Both the position numbers and the translations under genes were made by a program. A stretch of 64,000 nucleotides of DNA from Vreelandella malpeensis (lineage in GTDB: Bacteria; Pseudomonadota; Gammaproteobacteria; Pseudomonadales; Halomonadaceae): NCBI RefSeq assembly GCF_020622355.1, contig NZ_WHVL01000002.1, forward strand, positions 124,001-188,000, given 5' to 3'. Below the pieces are notes generated by a model. It saw only the letters and a program-made list of their open reading frames with translations, was not told the DNA's origin and did no database searches. Of the stretch, positions 16,788-25,634 are shown piece after piece (positions within the stretch are counted from its first letter, which is position 1; each line of letters begins with the position of its first letter).

Positions 16788-18174
16788 GGAAACGTCCTTT
16801 CTGTTCATCGGCATTGAATAGCCGAGCGTAATCGTGAACGTCGTCGCGCCGAACCAGATAAGAGGCGGTGAATACGCGCCGCTGGAACTGGCGTCGCACG
16901 CCGCCCCCGCCCGCCGGTCCTGCACAGTAGAGCGCGAGCAGCTCCTGCGTCGCACGCGCGACCCAGCGCCGCTCCGGGTGCTCGGCAGCCAGACGCAGGC
17001 GATAGTCGCCGTCGGGATTGGCCGGCACCGTCAGACGCCCAAGCTCGCCGTCGTCGCTGTCGAACACGCTCGCAAGACCGATGATGTCGAAACGCGTGCG
17101 AAGCGCCGCCGGGGCGCGAAACGACAGCCGCTCGCGCAGCACCCGCGCCGCGAGACGTGCGCGCGCAAGCGCATTGGGCCCGGCGTAGGAGATCTCCGCC
17201 TCGCTCTGCCAGCCGCCGTCGTAGCACACGGTGGTCTTCAAACGCTCGGGCGCCGGCTTGCCGCGAATGCCGCTCACCTCGACGCAGTCCGGGCCGATCT
17301 GGCGCACAGTCGCGTTGGATAAATCGACCACCACGTCCGGCGTCAGATAGTTGGCCGGGTCGTGAACCTCGTACAGCAACTGCTCCTTGACGGTCTGTTC
17401 GGTGACGAGCCCCCCGCTGCCCGCGGGCTTGGTCACCAGAAGGCGCCCGTCTTCTTCCACTTCGATGATGGGGTACCCGACGGTGGCCAAACCCGGCACG
17501 TCCTTGACCCCCGGATCAGCGAAATAGCCGCCGCTGACCTGGGCACCGCACTCGGCCAAGTGTCCGGCCATCATGCCGCAGGCGAGCCGATCCCAATCAT
17601 CCCAGCGCCACTGGAAATGATGCATCAAGGGCGCCAGAAAGAGCGCGGGATCGGCGACGCGCCCGGTGACGACGATGTCGGCCTCGAGCGCAAGCGCCTC
17701 GACCAGCGCCTTGGCGCCGAGGTAGACGTTCGCCGAAATGAGCGCGCTTTCGTCGGGCAGCGCCTGGCGCTCCGCCTCCCAGGGCGTCAGGTCGAGCGAG
17801 CGCAGTCGGTCGCGAATGTCGTCACCATGTACCCGGGCGATAACGATGTCCGGACACCCCGCTTCCTCTGCAAGCTTTTTGACCAGCGCACAGGCGCCCT
17901 CCGGGTTGGCGGCGCCGAAATTACCCAGGATGGTGATACCGTGATCGACGCAGTCGCGCAGCACCGGTGGCAGAAACTCGTCGATCAACGGTTCGAACCC
18001 CTGCGAAGGGTCTTCGCGCATGGCGCGGTGCGCCGCGGCCAGCGTGCGCTCGCCCAACGTTTCGAAGGCCAGGGCGGCAGGCTTGCCGCGTTGGATGAGT
18101 TCGGCCACGACCGCCTCGGCCGCGTCGGTGCGGTCGCCGGAGAACCCCGCGCCGCTACCTAGTAGAAAGCTCAT
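16774..18174 (-). CDS. Acyclic terpene utilization AtuA family protein (DUF1446)
   Basis: The 466-residue protein belongs to the DUF1446/AtuA family: GSGAGFSGDRTDAAEAVV at the N-terminus, ILGNFGAANPEGA, GRVADPALFLAPLMHHF and the GGxVT-like segment AGSGGLVTEQTVKEQLLYEVHDP. The family is linked to acyclic terpene or branched acid catabolism in Pseudomonas, but the reaction is unproven. The ATG at 18174 overlaps the TRAP permease stop (ATGA). In this operon it follows a TAXI TRAP transporter, so it probably acts on the transported acid; no carboxylase genes are present. Confidence 0.88.
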   Translation of the reverse strand: MSFLLGSGAGFSGDRTDAAEAVVAELIQRGKPAALAFETLGERTLAAAHRAMREDPSQGFEPLIDEFLPPVLRDCVDHGITILGNFGAANPEGACALVKKLAEEAGCPDIVIARVHGDDIRDRLRSLDLTPWEAERQALPDESALISANVYLGAKALVEALALEADIVVTGRVADPALFLAPLMHHFQWRWDDWDRLACGMMAGHLAECGAQVSGGYFADPGVKDVPGLATVGYPIIEVEEDGRLLVTKPAGSGGLVTEQTVKEQLLYEVHDPANYLTPDVVVDLSNATVRQIGPDCVEVSGIRGKPAPERLKTTVCYDGGWQSEAEISYAGPNALARARLAARVLRERLSFRAPAALRTRFDIIGLASVFDSDDGELGRLTVPANPDGDYRLRLAAEHPERRWVARATQELLALYCAGPAGGGGVRRQFQRRVFTASYLVRRDDVHDYARLFNADEQKGRFHAAG

Positions 18175-20081
18175 GAGGTGTGCTCCTTGAAAGATCGAGG
18201 CGCGAGCGCGGCCCGCGCTGCGTCACTACCGAGCCGTTGGCGACGGCGCCAGAAAAGCCCTACGATGATCACCAGCGCGCTGAAGGTGGTCAGCCACCCG
18301 GGAATGAGCGCCAGGCCTATCACCAGCATCAAGGCCAGCGCGTCCACCACGCGGTAGCCGGTCATCATGGCGCGCGACATGAGGGCGGCGAAGGCGACGA
18401 CGAACACGATGCCTTGGGAACTGGCCTGCGCGATGTCCCAGCCCGAGCCAAAGCCCGCCAGCGCCGGGTAGATCAGAAGCAGAAACGGGATGACGTAGAT
18501 CGCGGCCGCCAGACGCACCGCCTCCACCGCCGCGGGCAGCCAGTTGGTGCCGGCGATTCCCGAGGCAACGAAGACCGCGATGCAGACCGGCGGCGTGATC
18601 ACCGACAGTGTGGCGAAATAGAACACGAACAGGTGCGCGATGAGCGGCTCGACGCCAATGGTGGTCAGCGCCGGCGCCAGCACGGCAGCCACCAGCACGT
18701 AGGCCGCAGTGGTAGGAATACCCATGCCCAGAATCAGGCAGACCCCGCCGACGATCAGCGCCACGAGAAACAGTGACTCGCCGCCCACGTTGACGATCAG
18801 GCTCGCCAGCGTCACGCCGATTCCGGTCATGCCGATCATGGCGACCAGAATCTGCGCACCGGCCAGCAGCACGCCGATGATGACCATGCCCTTGCCCGCA
18901 TCGACCAGCCCGCCCACGAGCTTGCCGACGATCTCCTTGAGCGGCATGCGCGCGATCAGCGCGAAGGGCACGAAGGTCAGCACCGTCATCAGAATGCCGT
19001 AGAACGCTGACATCTGAATCGAGCGCCCGCTCAGTACCCCGTAGAAGAGCCCGCCGAGCGCGGCCAGAATCGGCACGATCCGCTCGGGTCGGCGTATTTC
19101 CGCCCAGGGCGGCAGCTCGTTCTCGGGTACCACCTTGAGTTCGCGGCGCGTGGCTACCAAGTGGATCGTAAGGAACACGCCCAGGTAGAAAAGTACTGCC
19201 GGCAGTAGCGCCGCCAGGGCGATACGCAGGTAACTCTCGCCGATGATCTCGGCCATGATGAACGCCGCCGCCCCGAGAATGGGGGGCGCGATCTGTCCAC
19301 CTGTGGAGGCGACCGCTTCGACCCCCGCCGCGAAGGGGCGTGGGTAGTTGAGCCGCTTCATCATTGGAATGGTGAAATTGCCGGTGGTGGCCACGTTGGC
19401 CACGGCGCTGCCGCTGACCATACCGAAAAGCCCCGAGGCGACGGTCGCGACCTTGGCCGCCCCGCCGGGGGAGCGCCCGCTGATACGCAGTGCCAGATCC
19501 ATGAAGGTGCTGCCCCCACCGGTATGCAGCAGCAGACAGCCAAACAGCACGAAGGCGGCGATGGTGGTCGCGGCCACGCCCACCAGCATGCCCCAGACGC
19601 CCAGATCACCCAGGTAGAGCGTTTCGGTCATGTAGTAGGGGTCGAAACCGCGATGGCCCAGCGGCCCCGGAATCACGGCCCCGAGCCAGGCGTAGGCGAG
19701 CCCGGCCACCACCAGCAGCGGAAAGATCCAGCCGATCGCCCGCCGGGAAAGTTCCAGAATGGCGATCAGCAGCACCCCGGTAAGCGCCATGTCCCGGGGC
19801 GTCGCCCAGGGCAGTTCGACCAGGATACTTTCGTGGTTGCGCGCCACGTAGGCGCAGGCCATAACGACGCCCAGGGCAAGCACCAGGTCGACCCCCACCC
19901 CCACCGGGCGCCAGCGCTTGCCTGCCCCCAGCGGGTAGATGGCAAGCCCCAGAAGGATGACCAGCGCAAGAAAGAGACTCCGCTGAACCAGGCTCTCGAA
20001 AGGGCCGGTGGCGGAGGTGAACAGGATCAGGCCTCCCAGGGAAAGCGCCAATCCCTTGATGATGACATCACGCATGGACAT
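18171..20081 (-). CDS. TRAP transporter permease, fused 4TM/12TM subunits (TAXI type)
   Basis: The 636-residue integral membrane protein contains the small (DctQ-like) and large (DctM-like) TRAP subunits in one chain, as usual for TAXI systems. The large-subunit motif GLFGMVSGSAVANVATTGNFTIPMMKR and the repeated GMGIPTTAAYVLVAAVLAPAL segment are visible. It starts 28 bases after the binding-protein gene and is translationally coupled to the AtuA-like gene. The system should import an organic anion with Na+; the substrate is not known. Confidence 0.94.
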   Translation of the reverse strand: MSMRDVIIKGLALSLGGLILFTSATGPFESLVQRSLFLALVILLGLAIYPLGAGKRWRPVGVGVDLVLALGVVMACAYVARNHESILVELPWATPRDMALTGVLLIAILELSRRAIGWIFPLLVVAGLAYAWLGAVIPGPLGHRGFDPYYMTETLYLGDLGVWGMLVGVAATTIAAFVLFGCLLLHTGGGSTFMDLALRISGRSPGGAAKVATVASGLFGMVSGSAVANVATTGNFTIPMMKRLNYPRPFAAGVEAVASTGGQIAPPILGAAAFIMAEIIGESYLRIALAALLPAVLFYLGVFLTIHLVATRRELKVVPENELPPWAEIRRPERIVPILAALGGLFYGVLSGRSIQMSAFYGILMTVLTFVPFALIARMPLKEIVGKLVGGLVDAGKGMVIIGVLLAGAQILVAMIGMTGIGVTLASLIVNVGGESLFLVALIVGGVCLILGMGIPTTAAYVLVAAVLAPALTTIGVEPLIAHLFVFYFATLSVITPPVCIAVFVASGIAGTNWLPAAVEAVRLAAAIYVIPFLLLIYPALAGFGSGWDIAQASSQGIVFVVAFAALMSRAMMTGYRVVDALALMLVIGLALIPGWLTTFSALVIIVGLFWRRRQRLGSDAARAALAPRSFKEHTS

Positions 20082-20109
20082 CCTCTCCAGTGGTTCTTTC
20101 GCTTGCGCG

Positions 20110-21072
20110 TTACTGCACGGGCTGCAGAGCGTCGGGGATGTCGTATCCCTGCTCTTCGAAATAGCGCGCGGCGCCGGCGTGAAGCGGTACCGTTCCCACC
20201 TCGAGGGTCATCTGGGCGATATCCGCATCGCGCATTGCCGAGAAGGCGTTGACCTGGGGCTCGGGATTCTCCATGACCGCCTTAACGATCTGGTAGGCGG
20301 TTTCCTCATCCATGTCCGGGTGGGCATGCACGGCGACGCCGAAGGCCCAGGTGGTGTAGGCAGGAATGCCGTCGCCGGCGCCTTCGGGTACGTCGACGAT
20401 GGCGACATCGGGCATCTCGTCGCGCAGGGTCTGGGCCTGGTCGTCGTCGAGGGAGAGCACGTTGATCGGGGTAAAAGTGGCGATGTCCATGGTGGAGCCA
20501 TCCAGTCGGTCACCCACGCCGGACTTGACCGACCCCATCACGCGCCCATCCTTCATGGCATCAACCATGTCCGTGGTCGAGCCGCGCACGTAGTCCGGCG
20601 TGATCCCCAGCGTACGCATCACGGCTTCGGTGGTCTTTTCGGTGGCGGAACCCGTAATGCCTGGATTGAAACGCACGCCGTCGAGCTCGCCGAAGGTACT
20701 TACCCCTGCGTCCTGGCGCATCACCGCATTCTGAGGCGAGACGGTGTAGACCCAGAGCAGCCGGTTATCCACCGGGCGTCCTTCGAACTCCTGTGTGCCG
20801 GCATAGGCGTGATAACCGATATTGGTGGTCACGAGGCCCATGTCGATCTGGTTGCGCCCCAGCCGACGCAGGTTGTCCACCGCCGCCCCGGTTTCCGCCA
20901 CCGAGGAACTCACGCCCTCGACCTGGCTATTGATGATCTGGTTGATGGCAACGAAGTAGCTGTAGTGACTTGATGAACTCGAGGTCGAGCCGATCAGCAA
21001 GCGTTCGTCAGCCTGGCCTGCGCCGGCGATCAATGCCGTGCTGGCGATGATGGCGGTGAGTAGCGTTTTCAT
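20110..21072 (-). CDS. TAXI-family TRAP transporter solute-binding protein
   Basis: The protein has a signal peptide (LLTAIIASTALIAGAGQA) and the TAXI fold: LLIGSTSSSSSHYSYFVAINQIINSQ, RRLGRNQIDMGLVTTNIGYHAYAG and the GSATEKTTEAVMRTLGI segment. I chose the ATG at 21072 because GGAG lies about 7 bases upstream, giving 320 residues. It is the first gene of the operon and should deliver the substrate to the fused permease. The divergent LysR gene and an AT-rich control region lie upstream. Confidence 0.93.
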   Translation of the reverse strand: MKTLLTAIIASTALIAGAGQADERLLIGSTSSSSSHYSYFVAINQIINSQVEGVSSSVAETGAAVDNLRRLGRNQIDMGLVTTNIGYHAYAGTQEFEGRPVDNRLLWVYTVSPQNAVMRQDAGVSTFGELDGVRFNPGITGSATEKTTEAVMRTLGITPDYVRGSTTDMVDAMKDGRVMGSVKSGVGDRLDGSTMDIATFTPINVLSLDDDQAQTLRDEMPDVAIVDVPEGAGDGIPAYTTWAFGVAVHAHPDMDEETAYQIVKAVMENPEPQVNAFSAMRDADIAQMTLEVGTVPLHAGAARYFEEQGYDIPDALQPVQ

Positions 21073-21171
21073 GGGAAGTCTCCAAAGCCCATTCAAGGGC
21101 CTTTCTTGTTGTGGATGCGGCGTGACCCGGCAAGCGCGAGGCCTCGATGCCCTGCCACGATGCGAGGGGGA

Positions 21172-21238
21172 TTATGTTTTGTATATTAAATTGTTTTTAT
21201 TTTATGTTTTACTTTATAAAACTAAATCGAGATGAGCT
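21172..21238. promoter_or_regulatory. AT-rich control segment between the TRAP operon and the LysR gene
   Basis: In a window of roughly two-thirds GC, this ~65-base stretch is nearly all A and T (for example ATTAAATTGTTTTTATTTTA). It lies in the 316-base gap between divergent genes and probably holds the TRAP promoter or a site for a bending or silencing protein. About 70 bases further, TAT-N10-ATA (21308-21323) could be a LysR contact site. I see no gene in the gap. Confidence 0.6.
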
Positions 21239-21388
21239 TTCGAAGGCCGACCCCAGGCGGCTCGCGGACTTCTTTACCCATGGGTGCAAGACGCGGGCGC
21301 CTTAACCTATTGACTAAAGTATAGAGGTTGACGCCTTGCCCAGGGCCTTGCCACATGCCAGGACTTCCGCCAGCCGAAGGGCAACATC

Positions 21389-22282
21389 ATGACCACCAGT
21401 ATCAAGCAGCTTCGTGTTTTCGTGGCGGTAGCCCAGTCCCAGAGTTTTGCCGAGGCGAGCGAGCGCATTCATCTCTCTCAGCCAGCGATCTCCATCGCTT
21501 TGCGCAAGCTCGAGGAGAACGTGGGCGGGGCACTGTTTGCCCGCACCGGGCGTCAGCTCACCCTGACACCAGAGGGGGATGCCTTCCTGCCCATCGCCCT
21601 TCGCCTGCTGGGAGACTGGAACGAGGCCTTCGAGGATTTGAGCGAGCAGTTCTCCAAGCAGCGCGGTAAGGTGACGGTGGCTGCACTCCCTACCCTCGCG
21701 GCCGGACTCTTTCCGAAAGTGGTCAAACGCTTTCACGAGCGCTATCCACGCATCAACCTGAGCCTGCACGACGTGCTGGCAGATCAGGTCGATCACCTGG
21801 TGCGAGAGGGTCGGGCGGATTTCGGCCTGTCTGTCTCGCCACGCGGCGGGGACGACCTGCTCTTCGAACCCATCCTGGTAGATCGCTACGTGGTGGTGTT
21901 CCCCACCGGCCACCCTTTCGAGGGTCACGAGAGCGTTGAGTGGGCGGCTCTCGGCGACGATCCATTCATCGGCATCAACCGACTGTCGAGTTCCCGTCAG
22001 GACATCGACCAGACCATGGAACGCGTCGGCGTGAAGCTCGATATCCTGTGTGATGCCAGTCAGATCGCGACAGTGGGCCGAATGGTGGCGGCGGGGCTTG
22101 GTATCAGCGTGTTGCCTTCGCTAAGCTTTCGCCAGATCGCTGCCGACGGCATCGCTTACCGCCCCCTGATGGCACCCGACATTCCCCGGGAGCTCGGCGT
22201 GGTGTTGAGCCGACGTCATCCGCTGTCGAGCGCGGCCCGTACGCTCTATGACATGATCCATCACGACCCGGCACAGGCATGA
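21389..22282 (+). CDS. LysR-family transcriptional regulator, likely for the TRAP/AtuA operon
   Basis: The 297-residue protein has the N-terminal winged helix-turn-helix (SQSFAEASERIHLSQPAISIALRKLEENVGG) and a C-terminal effector-binding domain with RGKVTVAALPTLAAGLFP and VAAGLGISVLPSLSF. The ATG follows GAAGGG. It is divergent from the TAXI binding-protein gene, the usual position for a LysR activator of a catabolic operon. The inducer is presumably the transported acid or its product. Confidence 0.92.
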   Translation: MTTSIKQLRVFVAVAQSQSFAEASERIHLSQPAISIALRKLEENVGGALFARTGRQLTLTPEGDAFLPIALRLLGDWNEAFEDLSEQFSKQRGKVTVAALPTLAAGLFPKVVKRFHERYPRINLSLHDVLADQVDHLVREGRADFGLSVSPRGGDDLLFEPILVDRYVVVFPTGHPFEGHESVEWAALGDDPFIGINRLSSSRQDIDQTMERVGVKLDILCDASQIATVGRMVAAGLGISVLPSLSFRQIAADGIAYRPLMAPDIPRELGVVLSRRHPLSSAARTLYDMIHHDPAQA

Positions 22283-22355
22283 CAACGACGGGCACACGGC
22301 GTTCGAAGAATGTGCCAGACTAGATAGCCTACTCACGACAACCTGGAGAGACTTC

Positions 22356-23636
22356 ATGAGCGACAGCGCCAAACCCTGGACGCAGCCGATGCCCGAGGCA
22401 CAGTTCAATGTCATGCGCGACATCATTTCGGCGCCCAGCCCCGTGGGCCTCGAGGCCGCCATGACCTACGGCGTGCTCAAACCTTATTTCGAGAGCTTCG
22501 CGCTGGCGGATTGGCACCTTCATCAGTACAGGGGCAACGCGGGCGTGGTGCTGGACACCCACCCCGGCCGCGACGACATGTTCAAGATCATGCTGGTAGG
22601 CCACGCCGACAAGATTCGCATGCAGGTGCGCTCGATCGGCGAGGACGGCAAGATCTGGATCAACACCGACTCCTTCTTGCCGACCGTGCTGATCGGCCAC
22701 GAGGTGCTGCTGTTCAGCGAGGACCCGGAGGCCCCGGGCAGCTATCGTCGCCTTGAAGGCGGCACCATCGAGGCGTTGGGTGCCATTCACTTCTCCGACC
22801 CGGGCGTTCGCAGCGGAGAGAAAGGCATCAAGAAGGAGCAGATCTACCTGGACCTGCAGATCCACGGCGAGAACAAGAAGCAGCAGGTGCTGAACCTGGG
22901 CGTGCGTCCGGGGGACTCGATCATCTTCGACCGCCCGATCAAGAAGGGTTTCAGTCCGAACACCTTCTACGGCGCCTACCTCGACAACGGGCTGGGCTGT
23001 TTTGTCACCGCCGAGGTGGCGCGCCTGGTGGCCGAGGCCGGCGGCACGCAGAACGTGCGGGTGATGTTCGCCATCGCCAGCTACGAGGAGATCGGCCGCT
23101 TCGGCAGCCGCGTACTGGCAGGCAGCCTGAAGCCCGACGCGCTGATCGGCATCGACGTCAACCACGACTACGTCGCCGCTCCCGGTATCGGCGACAAGCG
23201 CATGCAGGCGCTGGAGATGGCCAAGGGCTTCACGCTTTCGGTCGGCTCGATCGCAAGCGAGCAGCTCAACCGCATCATCGCCGAAGCCGCACGCCAGCAC
23301 GACATCCCCATGCAGCGCGACATTGTCGGCGTGGATACCGGCACCGACGGAATGGCGAGCGTGCTGGCCTCCGTCGATAGCGCCGCTACCTCCATCGGCT
23401 TTCCGACCCGCAACATGCACACCATTTCGGAGACCGGCCATACCCAGGACGTGCTCGCAGCCATTCACGTGATCGCCGAAACCATCCAGCTGCTCGACAA
23501 GGTCGATGACATCGACCGGCTGTTCCTGGACAACCACCCGCGCCTGGATCAGGCAAGCGCGATGGGCCATCAGGGCAGCGACAAGCCCGAAAGCCCGAAA
23601 GAAGATGCGCAAGAGAGCACGCAGAACGCGATGTGA
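22356..23636 (+). CDS. M42-family metallopeptidase (glutamyl aminopeptidase-like)
   Basis: The 426-residue protein has the metal-ligand set of M42/M20-type aminopeptidases: His83 in MLVGHADKI, the aspartate in YLDNGLGC, the glutamate pair in ASYEEIGRFG, an aspartate in IGIDVNHD and the histidine in NMHTISE. A low-complexity acidic tail (GSDKPESPKEDAQEST) follows residue ~405. Cytoplasmic location is expected since no signal peptide is seen. It lies 73 bases downstream of the LysR gene on the same strand; the natural peptide substrate is unknown. Confidence 0.88.
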   Translation: MSDSAKPWTQPMPEAQFNVMRDIISAPSPVGLEAAMTYGVLKPYFESFALADWHLHQYRGNAGVVLDTHPGRDDMFKIMLVGHADKIRMQVRSIGEDGKIWINTDSFLPTVLIGHEVLLFSEDPEAPGSYRRLEGGTIEALGAIHFSDPGVRSGEKGIKKEQIYLDLQIHGENKKQQVLNLGVRPGDSIIFDRPIKKGFSPNTFYGAYLDNGLGCFVTAEVARLVAEAGGTQNVRVMFAIASYEEIGRFGSRVLAGSLKPDALIGIDVNHDYVAAPGIGDKRMQALEMAKGFTLSVGSIASEQLNRIIAEAARQHDIPMQRDIVGVDTGTDGMASVLASVDSAATSIGFPTRNMHTISETGHTQDVLAAIHVIAETIQLLDKVDDIDRLFLDNHPRLDQASAMGHQGSDKPESPKEDAQESTQNAM

Positions 23637-23654
23637 TACCCGCCCCTCCCCCTC

Positions 23655-23675
23655 ACCCCCGGCTCGGCCGGGGGT
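23655..23675. other. GC-rich hairpin without a T-run
   Basis: A 9-bp stem (ACCCCCGGC / GCCGGGGGT) with a TCG loop lies just after the M42 peptidase gene. No T-tract follows on either strand, so it may stabilise the mRNA end or be a weak terminator. A second inverted repeat, AAGACT-AA-AGTCTT (23694-23707), lies before the SLC13 gene and could be an operator. Confidence 0.5.
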
Positions 23676-23799
23676 TACCAGCGCCACTCCAACAAGACTA
23701 AAGTCTTAGACCTGCAACCAACGTTGAATAGACCTAAGTGGTAGGATCACGCCCGGACGTGCCCTCCCCTCGGGCCCCTTTCATTCGTTGGAGTTATGT

Positions 23800-25254
23800 A
23801 TGAGTGCATTGATCGACCAGTGGCGCCGCTGGGTGCCGCTGCTGGCCGGGCCTTTGATGTTCGTCGTCGTGCAGCTTGCCATGCCCGCCTCGCTGATCGA
23901 CCCCATGCCGCGCCTCGTGCTGGGGCTGACGGTATGGATGGCGATCTGGTGGGTGACCGAGCCAGTGCCGATTCCGGTCACCTCGTTTCTACCCATGATC
24001 CTGCTGCCATTGACCGGCGTGATGAGCATGGACGACGCCGTGGTGGGCTACGCCAATCCGGTCATCTACATGTACATGGGCGGCTTCATCCTGGCTATCG
24101 CCATCGAGCGCTGGAATCTGCACCGGCGCATCGCGCTCTCCATCGTCAACCGGATCGGCAACAGCCTGAGAAGCATCGTGCTGGGGGTGCTGATCGCCTC
24201 GGCGTTTCTGTCGATGTGGATCTCCAACGCCGCGACGGCCCTGATGATGCTGCCCATCGCCGTGGCGCTGCTGAACGAGCTCGACGAGCGCGACCAGTTC
24301 GAGAAGCGCCAGCGCGACGCCTTTGCCCGCACGCTGCTTTTGACCGTGGCCTACGCCGCCTCGATCGGCGGGCTCGCCACCATCATCGGCTCAGTGCCTA
24401 ATGCCATCGTCGTGGCGATGATCCCGCAGTTCTTCGATGTCGAGATCAGCTTCCTGCAGTGGATGATCTTCGCCCTGCCGCTGACGCTGCTGCTGCTGGC
24501 GTTCCTGTACGTCTACCTGACCCGCGTCTACTCGAAGGTGCCCAACACCCGCCTGGAAGTGAACTTCGTCGCCCAGGAGCTCGAGGCACTCGGCCCGATC
24601 ACTCGCGACGAGAAACGCGTGCTCGGCGTGTTCGTGCTGACGGCACTTGCCTGGGCGCTGCGCGGCTGGCTGGCACCATTTTTCGACCTGCCGATCAACG
24701 ACACGCTGATCGCCGTGATCGCGGCGGTATCGCTGTTCATCATTCCGGCACACAGCGAGAAGCGTAGCCTGCTGGTGTGGGACGACATGAAGAACCTGCC
24801 CTGGGGGCTTTTCATCCTGTGGGGCGGCGGCATGTCGCTGGCCGCGGCGTTCAGCGCCAGTGATCTGACCGGCTGGATCAGCCAGCAGCTTCAACTACTC
24901 GACGGGGTAAGCTATTTCTGGCTCTTGCTGTTCATGGTGGTCCTGATGCTGTTTCTCACCGAGATCATCTCCAACACTGCCACCGCCAACATGGCGATTC
25001 CGATCACTGCGGGGCTTGCCTCGGCGATCACTACCGGTAACCCCTTGGGGCTGATGGTGGCGGTGGCGTTGGCCACTACCTGCGCGTTCATGTTGCCGAT
25101 CTCGACGCCTCCCAACGCGGCGGTGTTCTCGAGCGGGCGCATCTCGATCAAGCAGATGGCCAAGGCAGGCTTTGCCATGAACCTCGTCAGCGCCCTGGTG
25201 ATCACGCTGTTCGTCTACTTCATCGTGCCGCTGCTGCTGCCCTCGCCGCTTTGA
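23800..25254 (+). CDS. DASS/SLC13-family carboxylate or anion transporter
   Basis: The 484-residue protein has the DASS architecture with two inverted halves: FIL-rich helices, SMWISNAATALMMLPIAVALL in the first half and the matching TEIISNTATANMAIPITAGLAS in the second, which carry the paired SNA/T and SNT anion/sodium-binding motifs. The family imports dicarboxylates or other anions with sodium. I chose the ATG at 23800 because GGAG lies 7 bases upstream. It is monocistronic and ends just before the small RNA block. Confidence 0.93.
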   Translation: MSALIDQWRRWVPLLAGPLMFVVVQLAMPASLIDPMPRLVLGLTVWMAIWWVTEPVPIPVTSFLPMILLPLTGVMSMDDAVVGYANPVIYMYMGGFILAIAIERWNLHRRIALSIVNRIGNSLRSIVLGVLIASAFLSMWISNAATALMMLPIAVALLNELDERDQFEKRQRDAFARTLLLTVAYAASIGGLATIIGSVPNAIVVAMIPQFFDVEISFLQWMIFALPLTLLLLAFLYVYLTRVYSKVPNTRLEVNFVAQELEALGPITRDEKRVLGVFVLTALAWALRGWLAPFFDLPINDTLIAVIAAVSLFIIPAHSEKRSLLVWDDMKNLPWGLFILWGGGMSLAAAFSASDLTGWISQQLQLLDGVSYFWLLLFMVVLMLFLTEIISNTATANMAIPITAGLASAITTGNPLGLMVAVALATTCAFMLPISTPPNAAVFSSGRISIKQMAKAGFAMNLVSALVITLFVYFIVPLLLPSPL

Positions 25255-25261
25255 CACACGC

Positions 25262-25289
25262 AAAAAAGACCCGGCCTTTGGCCGGGTCT
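25262..25289 (-). terminator. Intrinsic terminator of the downstream minus-strand small RNA
   Basis: A perfect 10-bp stem (AGACCCGGCC / GGCCGGGTCT) with a 3-nt loop is followed on the minus strand by a run of T residues. On the plus strand no T-run follows, so it is oriented for minus-strand transcripts, not for the SLC13 gene. Confidence 0.9.
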
Positions 25290-25432
25290 AGTACGAGCAT
25301 GTCCTCCTTGAGCGCTTTCGCGACCTCCTTTCACGCATCCCTGGTTCGACGAGCCTCCCTGCCCGCTCCTTCGCCACCCTCCTGGTGCAACCACCACCAT
25401 GCGCGTTGATCGTGTCATTGTGATGACATTTG
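25262..25432 (-). ncRNA. Candidate CsrA/RsmA-binding small RNA (CsrB/RsmZ-like), minus-strand distal copy
   Basis: On the minus strand this stretch has seven GGA motifs (as CAGGAGG, AAGGAGC, GGGAGG, GGGATG, AAGGAGG and AAGGAGGAC) and ends in a perfect intrinsic terminator. One motif is shown in a loop: CACC-AGGAG-GGTG. The 5' end is uncertain; I saw no convincing -10 box, so it may have a weak promoter or be made by readthrough from the proximal copy. An inverted repeat TGTCAT-TGTG-ATGACA (25413-25428) lies at the presumed 5' region. No protein gene fits. It is the weakest of the three RNA candidates. Confidence 0.6.
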
Positions 25433-25477
25433 GACAGCGCTTGCATGACAGCGAGACACCGCAAGACGCCAGGCAAG

Positions 25478-25507
25478 AAAAAGCCCCGACCGTTGCCGGC
25501 CGGGGCT
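25478..25507 (-). terminator. Intrinsic terminator of the proximal minus-strand small RNA
   Basis: An 11-bp stem (AGCCCCGGCCG / CGGTCGGGGCT, one G-U pair) with a GCAA loop is followed by five T residues on the minus strand. Confidence 0.9.
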
Positions 25508-25628
25508 GATCCAATCCTCCGTGATCTTGCTCCATGAGCCTCCTGCTCATGCCTCCTTGTGCGCGCGTTTCCCTGTCGCCGATCCTTCGTGGCCTCTCCT
25601 TGGCTGCGCACACAGTGCGCCCTATGGC
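25478..25628 (-). ncRNA. Candidate CsrA/RsmA-binding small RNA (CsrB/RsmZ-like), minus-strand proximal copy
   Basis: The predicted ~150-nt transcript carries nine GGA motifs and a strong terminator. The clearest CsrA-type site is a perfect hairpin, CATGAGC-AGGAG-GCTCATG, with GGA in the loop; GCC-AAGGAGA-GGC is a second. A 5' hairpin GCGCAC-TGT-GTGCGC is also present. A promoter (TTGCAT, 16-base spacer, GATAAT) places the start near 25628. No open reading frame here resembles a protein. Gac-controlled RNAs of this type sequester CsrA/RsmA and so release its target mRNAs. Confidence 0.72.
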
Positions 25629-25634
25629 GCCTCG

